In this document: one piece after another, positions 6,928-15,067 of the stretch
How the letters are laid out: each line of letters begins with the position of its first letter
How positions within the stretch are numbered: the first letter of the stretch is position 1
NCBI GenBank assembly: GCA_035288045.1
Contig: DATEBA010000046.1
Coordinates: 17,539-81,538, forward strand
DNA from: DATEBA01 sp035288045
Lineage (GTDB): Bacteria; Actinomycetota; UBA4738; HRBIN12
Length of the DNA: 64,000 nucleotides
Direction of reading: 5' to 3'
The notes under the pieces: generated by a model
What the model saw: the letters and a program-made list of their open reading frames with translations, nothing else
Databases searched by the model: none
What the model was told of the DNA's origin: nothing
Program-made: the position numbers and the translations under genes

Positions 6928-8946
6928 TCAGCCCTCCAGGCGCCTCAGGAACTCCTCCTCGTCGACGATCTCCACGCCGACCTGCAGGGCCCTTTCGTAC
7001 TTCGAGCCCGGGTTCTCGCCGGCAACCACGAAGTCGGTGTTCTTCGACACTGACGACGCCACTCGGGCGCCTGCCTCCTGCGCCCGCCGCGTCGCCTCGT
7101 CGCGGCTCATCGCCTTCATCCCGCCCGTGAGCACGATGGTCTTTCCCGACAGCGCGCCACCCGCAGTCACCTTCGCGGGCTCGTCCGCCATGCGGACGCC
7201 CGCCTCACGGAGCCTCTGGACGAGTGAGCGGTTCACATCGTCCTGGAACCAGACGTGCACGCTCTGCGCGATCTCGGGGCCGATCTCCTCGACGGCGTCT
7301 ATCTCCTCGACCGACGCCGCGGCGATCGCGTCGATCGAGCCGAAGGCCCGAGCGAGCACCTGCGCCACGTGGGAGCCCACGTGGCGGATGTTGAGGCCGA
7401 CGAGCAGCCGCCAGATCGGCCGGTCCTTCGAAGCCCCGATCGCCCCCAGCAGGTTCCCGACCGACCTCTCCTTGAACCCGGGAAGCTCGACCAACTGATC
7501 GGCGGTCAGCGTGTAGATGTCTGCGGGGTCGTTCACCCAACCCTTGTCTCGCAGCAGGATCCCCGTCTTGTAGCCGAGGTGTTCGATGTCCATCGCCCCG
7601 CGCGCGGCGAAATGGACCAGCCACTCCTCCTGCTGCATCGGGCAGCCTCGTTTGTTCGGGCACCGATGATCCGCCTCGCCTTCGGCACGCACGAGCTCCG
7701 TGCCGCACGCGGGGCATCGCTTCGGCATCCTCCAGCGCCGCGCGCTCTTCGGCCGCTTCGACACGACGGGCCCGACCACCTCGGGGATCACATCCCCCGC
7801 CCGCCGCACCACCACGGTGTCGCCGTCCCGGACGTCCTTGCGGCGCACCTCGTCCTCGTTGTGCAGCGTAGCGGTCGTCACCGTCACGCCGCCCACGAAC
7901 ACCGGCTCGAGCCAGGCGAAGGGCGTCACCTTCCCGGTCCTGCCGACGTGCACCTCGATCCTGCGGAGACGCGTCGTGCGCTCCTCCGGCGGGAACTTGA
8001 ACGCGATCGCCCAGCGCGGAGCGTGGCTCGTCGCTCCGAGCTCCTCCTGGTCGGCGATCAGGTCGACCTTCACGGCCACCCCGTCGATCTCCCAGTCGAC
8101 GCTGTGGCGCCGCTCCCGCCACCTCTCCGTGTAGTCGAGAACGCCGTTCGAGTCCTCGAAGACCTCGGTGGTCGGGGCGACCGGCAGCCCGGCCTCGGGG
8201 CACCACTCCAGGAACTCCGAGTGCGACCGGAACCGGACCCCGTCTGCGTAGCCGAAGCTGTGGCAGAAGAAGGACAGCGGCCGAGACGCGGTCACCCTCG
8301 GGTCCTTCTGGCGGAGGCTCCCGGCGGCCGCGTTCCGCGGGTTTGCGAAAGGCCGTTGTCCCGCGCGCGTGAGCTCCTCATTCAACCGCTCGAACGCCTT
8401 GACGGGCAGATATATCTCGCCGCGGACCTCCAGCAGCTTCGGCGGCTCCTTCGTCCACAGGCGCTGGGGGATGGACCGCACCGTGCGGACGTTCGACGTT
8501 ATGTCCTCGCCAACGGAACCGTCGCCGCGAGTGGCGCCCTGCACGTACACCCCGTCCTCGTAGGTGAGAGCGACCGCGACGCCGTCGATCTTCAGCTCGC
8601 AGGCGTAGTTCGCGCCTGCGCCCAGCGTCTTTTCGACGCGCGCGAACCACGCCTCGAGCTCCTCAGCGGAGAAGGCGTTGTCGAGCGAAAGCATCTGCGC
8701 GCGGTGCTCGATTGGGGCGAACAGGTCCGCGGGTACGGCCCCCACCCGCTGGGTCGGACTGTCGGGGGTGATGAGCTCGGGGAACCGCTCCTCGAGCGTG
8801 GCGAGCTCCCGGACGAGCTCGTCGTAGTCCGCATCGGCGATCTCCGGCTCGTCGAGGACGTGGTAGCGGTACGAGTGATGATTGATCAGCTCGCGGAGCT
8901 CCTCGACGCGGACCTTGGCCTCCGCGCGCTCGCGCTGGCCGGCCAT
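6928..8946 (-). CDS. ligA: NAD-dependent DNA ligase
   Basis: 672 residues, normal for LigA, which seals nicks in replication and repair using NAD. Order of domains: Ia (Tyr residues for NMN near 25-45), adenylation domain with nucleotidyl lysine Lys119 in CELKIDG, OB fold, a four-Cys zinc finger (CPAC ... CPNKRGCP near 405-430), helix-hairpin-helix repeats, and a C-terminal BRCT domain (KTIVLTGG ... VVAGENPGSK). The ATG at 8946 follows the stop of the UPF0280 gene by two bases, so the two genes are co-transcribed. In-frame codons upstream of this ATG lie within the neighbouring gene and show no ligase similarity. Confidence 0.97.
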   Translation of the reverse strand: MAGQRERAEAKVRVEELRELINHHSYRYHVLDEPEIADADYDELVRELATLEERFPELITPDSPTQRVGAVPADLFAPIEHRAQMLSLDNAFSAEELEAWFARVEKTLGAGANYACELKIDGVAVALTYEDGVYVQGATRGDGSVGEDITSNVRTVRSIPQRLWTKEPPKLLEVRGEIYLPVKAFERLNEELTRAGQRPFANPRNAAAGSLRQKDPRVTASRPLSFFCHSFGYADGVRFRSHSEFLEWCPEAGLPVAPTTEVFEDSNGVLDYTERWRERRHSVDWEIDGVAVKVDLIADQEELGATSHAPRWAIAFKFPPEERTTRLRRIEVHVGRTGKVTPFAWLEPVFVGGVTVTTATLHNEDEVRRKDVRDGDTVVVRRAGDVIPEVVGPVVSKRPKSARRWRMPKRCPACGTELVRAEGEADHRCPNKRGCPMQQEEWLVHFAARGAMDIEHLGYKTGILLRDKGWVNDPADIYTLTADQLVELPGFKERSVGNLLGAIGASKDRPIWRLLVGLNIRHVGSHVAQVLARAFGSIDAIAAASVEEIDAVEEIGPEIAQSVHVWFQDDVNRSLVQRLREAGVRMADEPAKVTAGGALSGKTIVLTGGMKAMSRDEATRRAQEAGARVASSVSKNTDFVVAGENPGSKYERALQVGVEIVDEEEFLRRLEG

Positions 8947-8948
8947 CC

Positions 8949-9626
8949 CTACGCTGCTATCTCCACGCCGCCGGCCACGCCGATCCGCTCGCCCGACACC
9001 ACCAGCCCTCCCAGCACGCCCGGCACCTTCTGCAGGTACGCGAGCGCGGAGCGAAACCCGTCGGGCTTGGGCAGGAGCGCCTGGAGCCCGGCCGTCGCGG
9101 CCTCGGCGAGCATCGTCGAGGTAGCGAGGACCGCCCATCCGTCGGCGCCCGGGGCTCGGCGGGCGCCCAGCGTGGTCGCCACACCCACGCCCTCCCGCCG
9201 GGGGTCGACCACGATGGACAGCGGCGACCCGCTGTCCGGCCGGTGCACCGTGAGCTTCATGCGCTTCCTCGTGACGATGAAGAAGGAGCCGTCGACCGCA
9301 ACCGTGAGCTCGGGGACCTGGGTGGCCAGGAACCTGCCGACCAGGTCGGCCAGGGCTCCCTTCACCGTGAACGTCGGGCCCACCCCGGCCGCGGCGGCCG
9401 AGCCGACCATCTCACGCACTATGTCCGGCGCGCCCTGCGGGACTTGAAGGACGCTCTTGCTCGTTCGGAACTCCGGATGCTGGAGCGACCACGACTGGAT
9501 CTGCTCCCAGAACGAGAGCGCGGCCGCGCGGGACTCCTCCTCCAGGTCGGGAGACACGGTGATCCGAAGGAGCACGTCGTGCACCTGCACGTCGAAGCTC
9601 CGGGGCTTGCGCTTGAGCAGCCGCAC
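8949..9626 (-). CDS. UPF0280 / ApbE-like family protein
   Basis: 225 residues. It resembles the UPF0280 family, related in fold to ApbE (FAD:protein FMN transferase): HPEFRTSKSVLQVP, REMVGSAAAAGVGPTFTV, and the alanine-rich STMLAEAATAG are the recognisable blocks. The ENGGD-like motif usual in relatives reads VAVDGSFF here, so cofactor binding may differ. No function is established for the family. The GTG start is preceded by a clear GGGAGGT ribosome-binding site four bases away and a TATCAT box. It is the first gene of a two-gene operon with ligA. Confidence 0.7.
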   Translation of the reverse strand: MRLLKRKPRSFDVQVHDVLLRITVSPDLEEESRAAALSFWEQIQSWSLQHPEFRTSKSVLQVPQGAPDIVREMVGSAAAAGVGPTFTVKGALADLVGRFLATQVPELTVAVDGSFFIVTRKRMKLTVHRPDSGSPLSIVVDPRREGVGVATTLGARRAPGADGWAVLATSTMLAEAATAGLQALLPKPDGFRSALAYLQKVPGVLGGLVVSGERIGVAGGVEIAA

Positions 9627-9649
9627 GCGACCTCCCTTCGGGCGTCCCG

Positions 9650-9655
9650 ATGATA
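9650..9655 (-). promoter_or_regulatory. -10 box for the UPF0280-ligA operon
   Basis: TATCAT on the minus strand, giving a leader of roughly 17 bases that contains GGGAGGT. No good -35 is seen. Confidence 0.4.
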
Positions 9656-9659
9656 GCGG

Positions 9660-9689
9660 AGCCCCACCGGCCTCCCGGCCGGCGGGGCT
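9660..9689 (-). terminator. Hairpin terminator of the SnoaL-like gene
   Basis: GCCCCACCGGCC and GGCCGGCGGGGC form a 12-bp stem with one mismatch around a TCCC loop, 21 bases downstream of the SnoaL-like stop. There is no T-tract, as is common in GC-rich actinobacteria. It also insulates the next operon. Confidence 0.6.
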
Positions 9690-9710
9690 CCGGGGCCGCG
9701 CCTCGGGCGT

Positions 9711-10106
9711 CTAGCTGCCGAAGAGGGCGTCGATCCCCTCTTGATTCTCGTTGTATCCCCAGAACTCGGTCGCTTGCCCTCCGGACACGTGGTAGACCTG
9801 CACTGACCGCGACCGTGCAGAGCCGTCTGGGCCCTCCGCCCCGAGGGTGACGAGTGCGACGACGTGCTCGTCGTTGCCGACGATGTCGTGGATCTCCTCC
9901 ATCGAGACCTTCAGGCCGGCCTCCGCGATCTGCTGGAACCGAGCCATGATCGCGTCGCGTCCGCGGAAGTCTCCCGAGAACCGGTTCTTCCCCGGTATGT
10001 GCCACACGGCGTCCTCGGCGATCATCGACGCCAGCGTTTGAACGTCGCCCTTCATGAACGCCTCGAGCGCCTTTCGGGTCGCCTCCACGTTCGGATGCTC
10101 GGCCAT
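9711..10106 (-). CDS. SnoaL-like / NTF2-fold protein
   Basis: 131 residues with the alpha+beta barrel pattern of the SnoaL/ketosteroid-isomerase-like superfamily: an N-terminal helix with ALEAFMKGDVQTLASMIAED, then AVWHIPGKNRFSGDFRGRDAI, and a C-terminal AEFWGY-like strand (ATEFWGYNEN). Members are enzymes or small-molecule binders; the ligand cannot be inferred. A strong GGAGGGGGG ribosome-binding site precedes the ATG, a promoter is seen upstream and a terminator downstream, so it is a single-gene unit. Confidence 0.8.
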   Translation of the reverse strand: MAEHPNVEATRKALEAFMKGDVQTLASMIAEDAVWHIPGKNRFSGDFRGRDAIMARFQQIAEAGLKVSMEEIHDIVGNDEHVVALVTLGAEGPDGSARSRSVQVYHVSGGQATEFWGYNENQEGIDALFGS

Positions 10107-10135
10107 ATCCCCCCTCCTTCAGACCGATTGGCAGG

Positions 10136-10165
10136 AGGCTATCCCGACACGGGTCAGACGGGCAA
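10136..10165 (-). promoter_or_regulatory. Promoter of the SnoaL-like gene
   Basis: On the minus strand TTGCCC, an 18-bp spacer and TAGCCT. Transcription would start around 10129, about 23 bases before the ATG, leaving a leader that holds the strong ribosome-binding site. Confidence 0.5.
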
Positions 10166-10168
10166 ATC

Positions 10169-11245
10169 TCAGCGAAGGGCCTCGACGATGCGCCCGCCGC
10201 CGAGCAGCTCGTCGTCGCGGTAGAAGACCACGCTCTGCCCCGGCGCGACCGCGCGCTGCGGCGACCTGAACTCGACCCGCGCGCTTTCGCCGTCGGGCTC
10301 GACCACGGCAGGGACGTCATCGCCTCGGTACCGGATCCTCACGCTGCACTCGCACGGCCCGCCGTCGGGCGGCCGCCCGGCTACCCACGTCACGCGATCG
10401 GCCAGCAGCCCGCGGCGCGCGAGCAGCCGCTCCGGTCCTACGACCACGCGGTTGGCAGCTTGATCGACGTCCACGACGTAGCTCCGCTCACTGGTCGAGA
10501 CCCCGAGCCCGCGCCGCTGTCCGATCGTGAAGCGGAACGCGCCACGGTGCGTCCCGACCACCCGCCCCTCCGGGTCGACGACCTCGCCCTCGCGCACCAG
10601 GCGCGGGACGAACGCCTCGAGGAAGGCGGCGTGGTCTCCGTCCGGTACGAAGCACACGTCCTGCGAGTCAGGCTTGCGCGCCACCGGCAGACCGAGGCGC
10701 TCGGCGTGCCGGCGCGTCTCCGACTTCGACAGCGAGCCGACGGGGAACAGCGAACGCGCGAGCTCCTCCTGACCCAGGGTGTGGAGCATGTAGGACTGGT
10801 CCTTGGCGGCATCGGCACCCCGGTAGAGGTGCCAACCCCCGGCCGCGTCCCGCTCCGCTCGTACGTAATGGCCGGTCGCGACGAGGTCGGCCCCGACCTG
10901 CTCCGCACGCTCGAGGAAGGCCCCGAACTTCACGTGCTCGTTGCATCGGACGCAGGGGTTCGGCGTCCGCCCCGCCTCGTGTTCGGAGAAGAAGTCGTCG
11001 AGCACCGTCTCCTCGAACGCGTCGGTCATGTCCACGACCTCGAAGGGGAAGCCGGTGATCCGCGCGACCTCCCCCGCGTCGGCTCTCGCCCGTGGCCCGC
11101 AGCAGCCGTGATCGACGCTCCCACCGGCGAGATGGACGAGCTTCATGTGGCAACCGACGACCTGGTATCCGCGCTCGTGGAGCAGGCAGGCGGCGACCGA
11201 GGAATCCACGCCACCTGACATCGCGACCAGCACCCGGGCGCCCAT
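10169..11245 (-). CDS. mnmA: tRNA-specific 2-thiouridylase
   Basis: 358 residues. MnmA (TrmU) activates U34 of Lys, Glu and Gln tRNAs with ATP and inserts sulfur. The PP-loop is MSGGVDSSVA near residue 10; the two catalytic cysteines are in NPCVRCN (near 100) and SQDVCF (near 195); the C-terminal beta-barrel region includes the FTIGQRRGLG motif. The ATG at 11245 is preferred to one six codons upstream because a TAGCCT box ends nine bases before it. Divergent from pabBC. Confidence 0.96.
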   Translation of the reverse strand: MGARVLVAMSGGVDSSVAACLLHERGYQVVGCHMKLVHLAGGSVDHGCCGPRARADAGEVARITGFPFEVVDMTDAFEETVLDDFFSEHEAGRTPNPCVRCNEHVKFGAFLERAEQVGADLVATGHYVRAERDAAGGWHLYRGADAAKDQSYMLHTLGQEELARSLFPVGSLSKSETRRHAERLGLPVARKPDSQDVCFVPDGDHAAFLEAFVPRLVREGEVVDPEGRVVGTHRGAFRFTIGQRRGLGVSTSERSYVVDVDQAANRVVVGPERLLARRGLLADRVTWVAGRPPDGGPCECSVRIRYRGDDVPAVVEPDGESARVEFRSPQRAVAPGQSVVFYRDDELLGGGRIVEALR

Positions 11246-11253
11246 CGCGCCCG

Positions 11254-11259
11254 AGGCTA
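11254..11259 (-). promoter_or_regulatory. -10 box for mnmA, near-leaderless
   Basis: TAGCCT on the minus strand, eight bases before the mnmA ATG. Confidence 0.35.
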
Positions 11260-11333
11260 GCACGGCTCCCCGGCCCTGCCGGAAGTGCCCCCTAAGCGCC
11301 GACCTGCCACCATGGTCGGGTCATGGAGTCGCG

Positions 11334-13097
11334 GTGATCGAAGCCCGCTTCGACGACCTCACGCCCGGTGGCGCCTCGTTCAGGCTCGCTGTCCCGGCCG
11401 GCGTGGTCGAGGCGCGGAGACCCGACGAGGTTGTGGGCTGCCTTGAGGCCGCCCGGGCGGCAGCGGCTCGCGGTCTGTGGGTCGGCGGCTTCGTCGCGTA
11501 CGAGGCAGCGCCCGGCCTCGACCCCGCACTGGTCGTCCGCACCCGTGAGCCGGGCGACCCGTTCGAGGCTCTCCCGCTCGCTTGGTTCGCGATCTTCGAA
11601 CGTCGAGAGCCCGCGACCCTTGCCGAGCCGGACGAGCCGGGACCCGGGCATCCCGCCTGGAGCCCGTCGGCGTCGCGCGAGGAGTACGGGGCGGCCGTCG
11701 GGCGGATCCGGGAACTGATCGCCGAGGGCCAGACGTACCAGGTCAACCACACGATGCGCATGCGCGCCCGGATCGTCGGCGACGAGCGGGGCCTCTACAG
11801 GGACGTGTCTCTCGCGCAGCGCGGCGCGTACTCCGCCTACCTCAACCTGGGTCGCTACAGGGTGCTCTCGGCGTCGCCGGAGCTGTTCTTCCGGATCGAC
11901 GGCGACCGGATCGCGACCCGGCCGATGAAGGGAACCAGCCCACGAGGACGGTTCTCGGAGGAGGACGAGCGCGCCGCGGCCTCGCTGGTCGCGTCATCGA
12001 AGGACCGGGCAGAGAACGCGATGATCGTGGACCTCCTCCGCAACGACCTCGGGCGGATCGCCGTGCCCGGCTCCGTCCGCGTTCCGGAGATGTTCACTCC
12101 CGAGCGGTACGAGACCGTGTGGCAGCTGACTTCGACGATCGTCGCGAGGCTCCCTTCAGGGGTCGGCCTGCCCGAGGTCTTCCGCGCGCTCTTCCCGAGC
12201 GGCTCGGTCACCGGGGCGCCGAAGATCCGGACGATGGAGCTCATCGCCGGGCTCGAGGACTCGCCTCGGGGCGTGTACTGCGGCGCGGTCGGTTTCCTCG
12301 CCCCGCCGGGTGCCGACGGGCCTTCCGCGGAGTTCAACGTGGCGATCCGCACCGTCGTTCTGGATACCGAGGCGGGAACGGCCGAGTACGGCACGGGTGG
12401 GGGGATCACCTACGGCTCCGACGCGACCGCCGAGTACGAGGAGGCGCTCACCAAGGCGCGTGTGCTGGCCTTGCGCCGACCGTCCTTCGAGCTGCTCGAG
12501 ACCATCAGGCACGACCCCGAAGACGGCTTCCGTCACCGCGACCTGCACCTCACGCGTATGGGGGCGTCCGCCAGCTACTTCGGCTTCCGCTTCGACGCGC
12601 GCTCCGTCCGGGAGACTATGGAGAAGGCGGTGGCCGGGTGGCAGGACGGGCCGGCACGCCTCCGCGTCACGCTGGCCCGCGACGGAACGCTCGAGGTGAG
12701 CCTGTCCCCCGCGCCGCAGGCGCCGATCGGACCGCTGCGGGTGGCGATCGACGACCGGGCGGTCGACCCCTGGGACGCGCTGCTGTTCCACAAGACGACA
12801 CGCCGCAAGCTCTACGAGGAGGCACTGGCGCGCCATCCGGACGCCGACGACGTGCTGCTCGTCAACACGAGGGGCGAGGTGACCGAGTCTACGATCGCCA
12901 ACGTGGCGGCGAGGCTCGGCGGGAGATGGTGGACCCCGGCGCTCGATTGCGGACTCCTGCCCGGGACCGGTAGAGCGGAGATGATCGCCGACGGCAGCCT
13001 GGCCGAGCGGCGGATCTCCGTAGACGAGCTGCGGGAGGTCGAGGAGATCGCGCTCGTTAGCTCGGTGCGGGGGTTCCGGCCGGCGGTGCTCGTCTAG
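11334..13097 (+). CDS. pabB: Aminodeoxychorismate synthase component I fused to 4-amino-4-deoxychorismate lyase
   Basis: 587 residues, a PabB-PabC fusion for p-aminobenzoate, the folate precursor. Residues about 1-375 are the chorismate-binding domain: RPMKGTSPRG, ENAMIVDLLRND, SGSVTGAPKI and the AEYGTGGGITYGSD end block. Residues about 380-587 are the PLP-dependent lyase, with the cofactor lysine in LLFHKTTRR and the substrate/phosphate region TESTIANV. The glutamine amidotransferase partner PabA is not in the window. The GTG at 11334 is chosen because homology begins there; no Shine-Dalgarno sequence is evident. The TAG stop shares a CTAG with the stop of the convergent zinc-ribbon gene. 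Confidence 0.93.
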   Translation: MIEARFDDLTPGGASFRLAVPAGVVEARRPDEVVGCLEAARAAAARGLWVGGFVAYEAAPGLDPALVVRTREPGDPFEALPLAWFAIFERREPATLAEPDEPGPGHPAWSPSASREEYGAAVGRIRELIAEGQTYQVNHTMRMRARIVGDERGLYRDVSLAQRGAYSAYLNLGRYRVLSASPELFFRIDGDRIATRPMKGTSPRGRFSEEDERAAASLVASSKDRAENAMIVDLLRNDLGRIAVPGSVRVPEMFTPERYETVWQLTSTIVARLPSGVGLPEVFRALFPSGSVTGAPKIRTMELIAGLEDSPRGVYCGAVGFLAPPGADGPSAEFNVAIRTVVLDTEAGTAEYGTGGGITYGSDATAEYEEALTKARVLALRRPSFELLETIRHDPEDGFRHRDLHLTRMGASASYFGFRFDARSVRETMEKAVAGWQDGPARLRVTLARDGTLEVSLSPAPQAPIGPLRVAIDDRAVDPWDALLFHKTTRRKLYEEALARHPDADDVLLVNTRGEVTESTIANVAARLGGRWWTPALDCGLLPGTGRAEMIADGSLAERRISVDELREVEEIALVSSVRGFRPAVLV

Positions 13098-13276
13098 CTC
13101 GCCTCGCCCTCGGCCGGGCGATCGACCGGGAACGCGAAGGGCATCATGCGATCCTCGTCGAGCGGGCACGCGCAGAGGGGACATCGGGGCGGGTCCTCGT
13201 ACACGAGCACGACGCGCTCGCAGTACGGGCAGCCCGCCTTCCGCATCGAGGGAGGCTCGCGCAGGTCGTCAGGCAT
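13094..13276 (-). CDS. Small zinc-ribbon protein
   Basis: 60 residues. Two CxxC knuckles (CPYC and CPLC, twelve residues apart) make a rubredoxin-like zinc ribbon, followed by an acidic tail. I do not recognise a named family. It may be a nucleic-acid or protein adaptor. The ATG at 13276 is the nearest start before the zinc ribbon; a longer version would run through the upstream palindromes. It lies 150 bases from another small Cys/His protein on the same strand. Confidence 0.6.
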   Translation of the reverse strand: MPDDLREPPSMRKAGCPYCERVVLVYEDPPRCPLCACPLDEDRMMPFAFPVDRPAEGEAS

Positions 13277-13313
13277 CCGGTTCGTACGCTCCGGGGGGAG
13301 CGGTCGTTTGGAT

Positions 13314-13327
13314 TGTCGGTACGGACA
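13314..13327. promoter_or_regulatory. 14-bp imperfect palindrome, possible operator
   Basis: TGTCGGTACGGACA reads TGTCsGTACsGACA on both strands (12 of 14 positions symmetric). It lies 38 bases before the zinc-ribbon start, where a repressor site would be expected. No known regulator is matched. Confidence 0.3.
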
Positions 13328-13341
13328 CCCCGGAGCTTTAC

Positions 13342-13391
13342 GAAGGCCTGGCACGAGCTACGTACGTAGTTCCGATGCGGGGCAGGCCTTC
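13342..13391. repeat. Nested inverted repeats between two small-protein genes
   Basis: A perfect 9-bp inverted repeat (GAAGGCCTG at 13342-13350, CAGGCCTTC at 13383-13391) encloses a perfect 12-bp palindrome, CTACGTACGTAG at 13358-13369, almost concentrically. It lies downstream of the 66-residue Cys/His gene and upstream of the zinc-ribbon gene on the same strand. It could be a terminator or attenuator, or a double operator. The rest of the 148-base gap (13277-13424) holds only the 14-bp palindrome and no evident gene. Confidence 0.6.
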
Positions 13392-13424
13392 TGAGGAGTG
13401 CTACGTGACCGCCGGTCGACTCCG

Positions 13425-13625
13425 CTACGCGGCGCGGCGCTTGCGCTTGCCTCGCGGGACGTACGCGTGCACCGGTTCGTGCTGCCAGCAGTACTGCCAC
13501 TTGTTGTACCGGGAGAGCTTCGTCCCACAGCCGGGGGCCGCGCACACTCGTCCCGACGGGTATGTCCGGTTGGGCCTGGGGAGCGCCGCCACGCGAGCGC
13601 CCCGGTATCCGGTGTCCTGGGCCAC
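13425..13625 (-). CDS. Small Cys/His zinc-binding protein
   Basis: 66 residues. A C-x4-C-x12-C-x2-H pattern (CAAPGC ... CWQH) suggests one zinc site; the tail is strongly basic (PRGKRKRR), which suggests nucleic-acid binding. The GTG start has a textbook GGGAGGGAG ribosome-binding site. I do not recognise a named family, though the LSRYN core resembles small uncharacterised actinobacterial proteins. It is encoded alone between the acetyltransferase gene and the nested palindromes. Confidence 0.7.
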   Translation of the reverse strand: MAQDTGYRGARVAALPRPNRTYPSGRVCAAPGCGTKLSRYNKWQYCWQHEPVHAYVPRGKRKRRAA

Positions 13626-13654
13626 GCTGCTCCCTCCCTTCAGCGCGCTCGGGC

Positions 13655-13670
13655 GGCTCCCTCAGGAGCC
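13655..13670 (-). terminator. Short hairpin downstream of the acetyltransferase gene
   Basis: GGCTCC-CTCA-GGAGCC, a perfect 6-bp stem, 36 bases past the GNAT stop and before the ribosome-binding site of the next gene. It is nearly the same sequence as the hairpin at the end of atpC. A second hairpin at 13686-13707 precedes it. Confidence 0.4.
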
Positions 13671-13685
13671 CCTCGTGCCCTATTC

Positions 13686-13707
13686 GAACCGGGAGGGATG
13701 CCGGTTC
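13686..13707 (-). terminator. Hairpin overlapping the acetyltransferase stop codon
   Basis: GAACCGG and CCGGTTC form a perfect 7-bp stem with an 8-base loop. The stem includes two bases of the GNAT stop codon. Similar stop-overlapping hairpins end atpC and thrB. Confidence 0.4.
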
Positions 13708-14212
13708 ATTCCCGCGGCCCCTCGTCGGAGTCGAGCCGCGCGACGAGCGCGTCGGTCGCCGAGGTGAGCTGGACCACCCGGGGCGTGAAGCCCAGTCGCT
13801 CCCAAAACTCCATGGCGCCCCGGTTGGGGGCGAAGGTCTTTAGCTCGACCCACGTGATCTCGTGCTCGGTAGCGAACCGGGCGGCCTCTCGGACCAGCTC
13901 GCGCCCGACGCCCTTGCCCCGGTAGCCTCCCCGGACAACCACTCCGGAGATCTCGAGGGCCCGTTCATCTGAGAAGCGGGACGGGACCCTGACCTCCCCG
14001 TAGGCCATGCCGACCACCTCGCCCTCGTCCTCGGCTACCAGGACGACGGCGTCTCCCCGAGCCGCCATCGCGGCGCGGTACTTCTCTCCCACCTCGTCGT
14101 AGAAGCCCGGCCGCGGGGTGAACACGCGCCAGTCCCGCTGCATGCGTTCGAGCTCCTGGAAAAGCACCACGAGGGCCGGGAGGTCCTCGGGGGTCGCCTG
14201 CCTCACCTTCAC
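13706..14212 (-). CDS. GNAT family N-acetyltransferase
   Basis: 168 residues with the GNAT fold: strand-turn around VVLVAEDEGEVVGMAYGE, the acetyl-CoA binding motif A in VVVRGGYRGKGVGREL (R/QxxGxG/A), and the C-terminal AMEFWERLGFTP. Acceptor substrate unknown. The GTG at 14212 begins four bases after the crotonase stop and has AGGTGAGG just upstream, so the two genes form an operon. Confidence 0.88.
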   Translation of the reverse strand: MKVRQATPEDLPALVVLFQELERMQRDWRVFTPRPGFYDEVGEKYRAAMAARGDAVVLVAEDEGEVVGMAYGEVRVPSRFSDERALEISGVVVRGGYRGKGVGRELVREAARFATEHEITWVELKTFAPNRGAMEFWERLGFTPRVVQLTSATDALVARLDSDEGPRE

Positions 14213-14216
14213 GTCC

Positions 14217-14990
14217 TCACCTGCCTTCGAACCTCGGCTCCCGCTTCTCGACGAAGGCGCGCATCCCCTCTTCCTGATCGTAGGTCGCGAACAGCTCGCA
14301 GAAGGCGTCGCGCTCGAACCGCAGCCCCGCCGCCGCGTCGCCTGCCAGGGCGACCTGAAGAGCGCGCTTGGCGGCCGCGAGCGCGCGCCTCGGACCCGAA
14401 GCGTACCGCCGGGCGTCGGCCACGGCGGTAGGGTAAACGTCCTCGGGGGCAACGACCCGATCGAACAGGCCGACCTCGCTCGCCTCAGCGGCCTCCAGGT
14501 GCCGCCCGGAGTAGACGATGTCCTTGGCCCGCGAGAGCCCAACAAGTCGCGGCAGGCGCTGCGTCCCGCCGGCGCCGGGGATCACGCCGAGCTTGATCTC
14601 GGGCTCCCCGATCCTGGCGTCCGCGGCCGCGTAGCGGAGGTCGCAGGCCAGCGCGACCTCGCACCCACCGCCCAGCGCGTACCCGTTGACCGCCGCGATC
14701 GTCACCTTCGGCAGGGCCTCGAGCGCCTCGCAGGCATCACCCAGCGCCGAGACGTCCGGCCGGATCTCATCCGGGCCGTAGCCGACCATCGCCTTGATAT
14801 CGGCGCCGGCGGCGAAGATCTTCGGACCCCCCCAGACGACGAGGGCACCCACGTCGTCGCGGTCGGCGGCCTCCGCTATCGCGGCCGCGAGCTCCTCCGA
14901 CATCCGGCGGCCGATGGCGTTGGCCGGCGGACGATCCAGGCGGACGGTGGCGACGCTCTCCTCCACCTCGAGCCGGACGAAGTCTCCCAC
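14217..14990 (-). CDS. Enoyl-CoA hydratase/isomerase (crotonase) family protein
   Basis: 257 residues, usual length. Crotonases hydrate or isomerise acyl-CoA thioesters. The oxyanion-hole region FAAGADIKAM and both catalytic glutamates of enoyl-CoA hydratases are present (GGGCE, and GEPEIKLGVIPGAGGTQRL). A role in fatty acid beta-oxidation is likely but the chain length and partners are not shown by context. The GTG at 14990 has GAGAGGAGG just upstream; a start seven codons earlier would overlap that site. A GATAGT -10-like box lies further upstream. Operon with the GNAT gene. Confidence 0.9.
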   Translation of the reverse strand: MGDFVRLEVEESVATVRLDRPPANAIGRRMSEELAAAIAEAADRDDVGALVVWGGPKIFAAGADIKAMVGYGPDEIRPDVSALGDACEALEALPKVTIAAVNGYALGGGCEVALACDLRYAAADARIGEPEIKLGVIPGAGGTQRLPRLVGLSRAKDIVYSGRHLEAAEASEVGLFDRVVAPEDVYPTAVADARRYASGPRRALAAAKRALQVALAGDAAAGLRFERDAFCELFATYDQEEGMRAFVEKREPRFEGR

Positions 14991-15067
14991 GCGCCTCCTC
15001 TCGCGACGCACTATCTTTCCAGAACCCCGGCGCCAGAACCCCGGCGGCGCGCGGTCGCGTCCCGCGT

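Noticed and set aside
7255..9447. 730-residue open frame on the plus strand opposite ligA
   Set aside because: Composition is Arg/Pro/Asp/Leu-rich, with no family match, and it lies exactly antisense to the well-supported LigA and UPF0280 genes; a typical GC-rich shadow frame.
13342..13391. Nested palindrome considered as an integron attC or phage att site
   Set aside because: No R-box consensus, integrase or cassette structure nearby.
13684..13707. GGTTCGAAT on the minus strand, resembling a tRNA T-loop
   Set aside because: The flanking bases do not pair as a T stem and no acceptor or anticodon arms can be found; it is part of the GNAT terminator hairpin.
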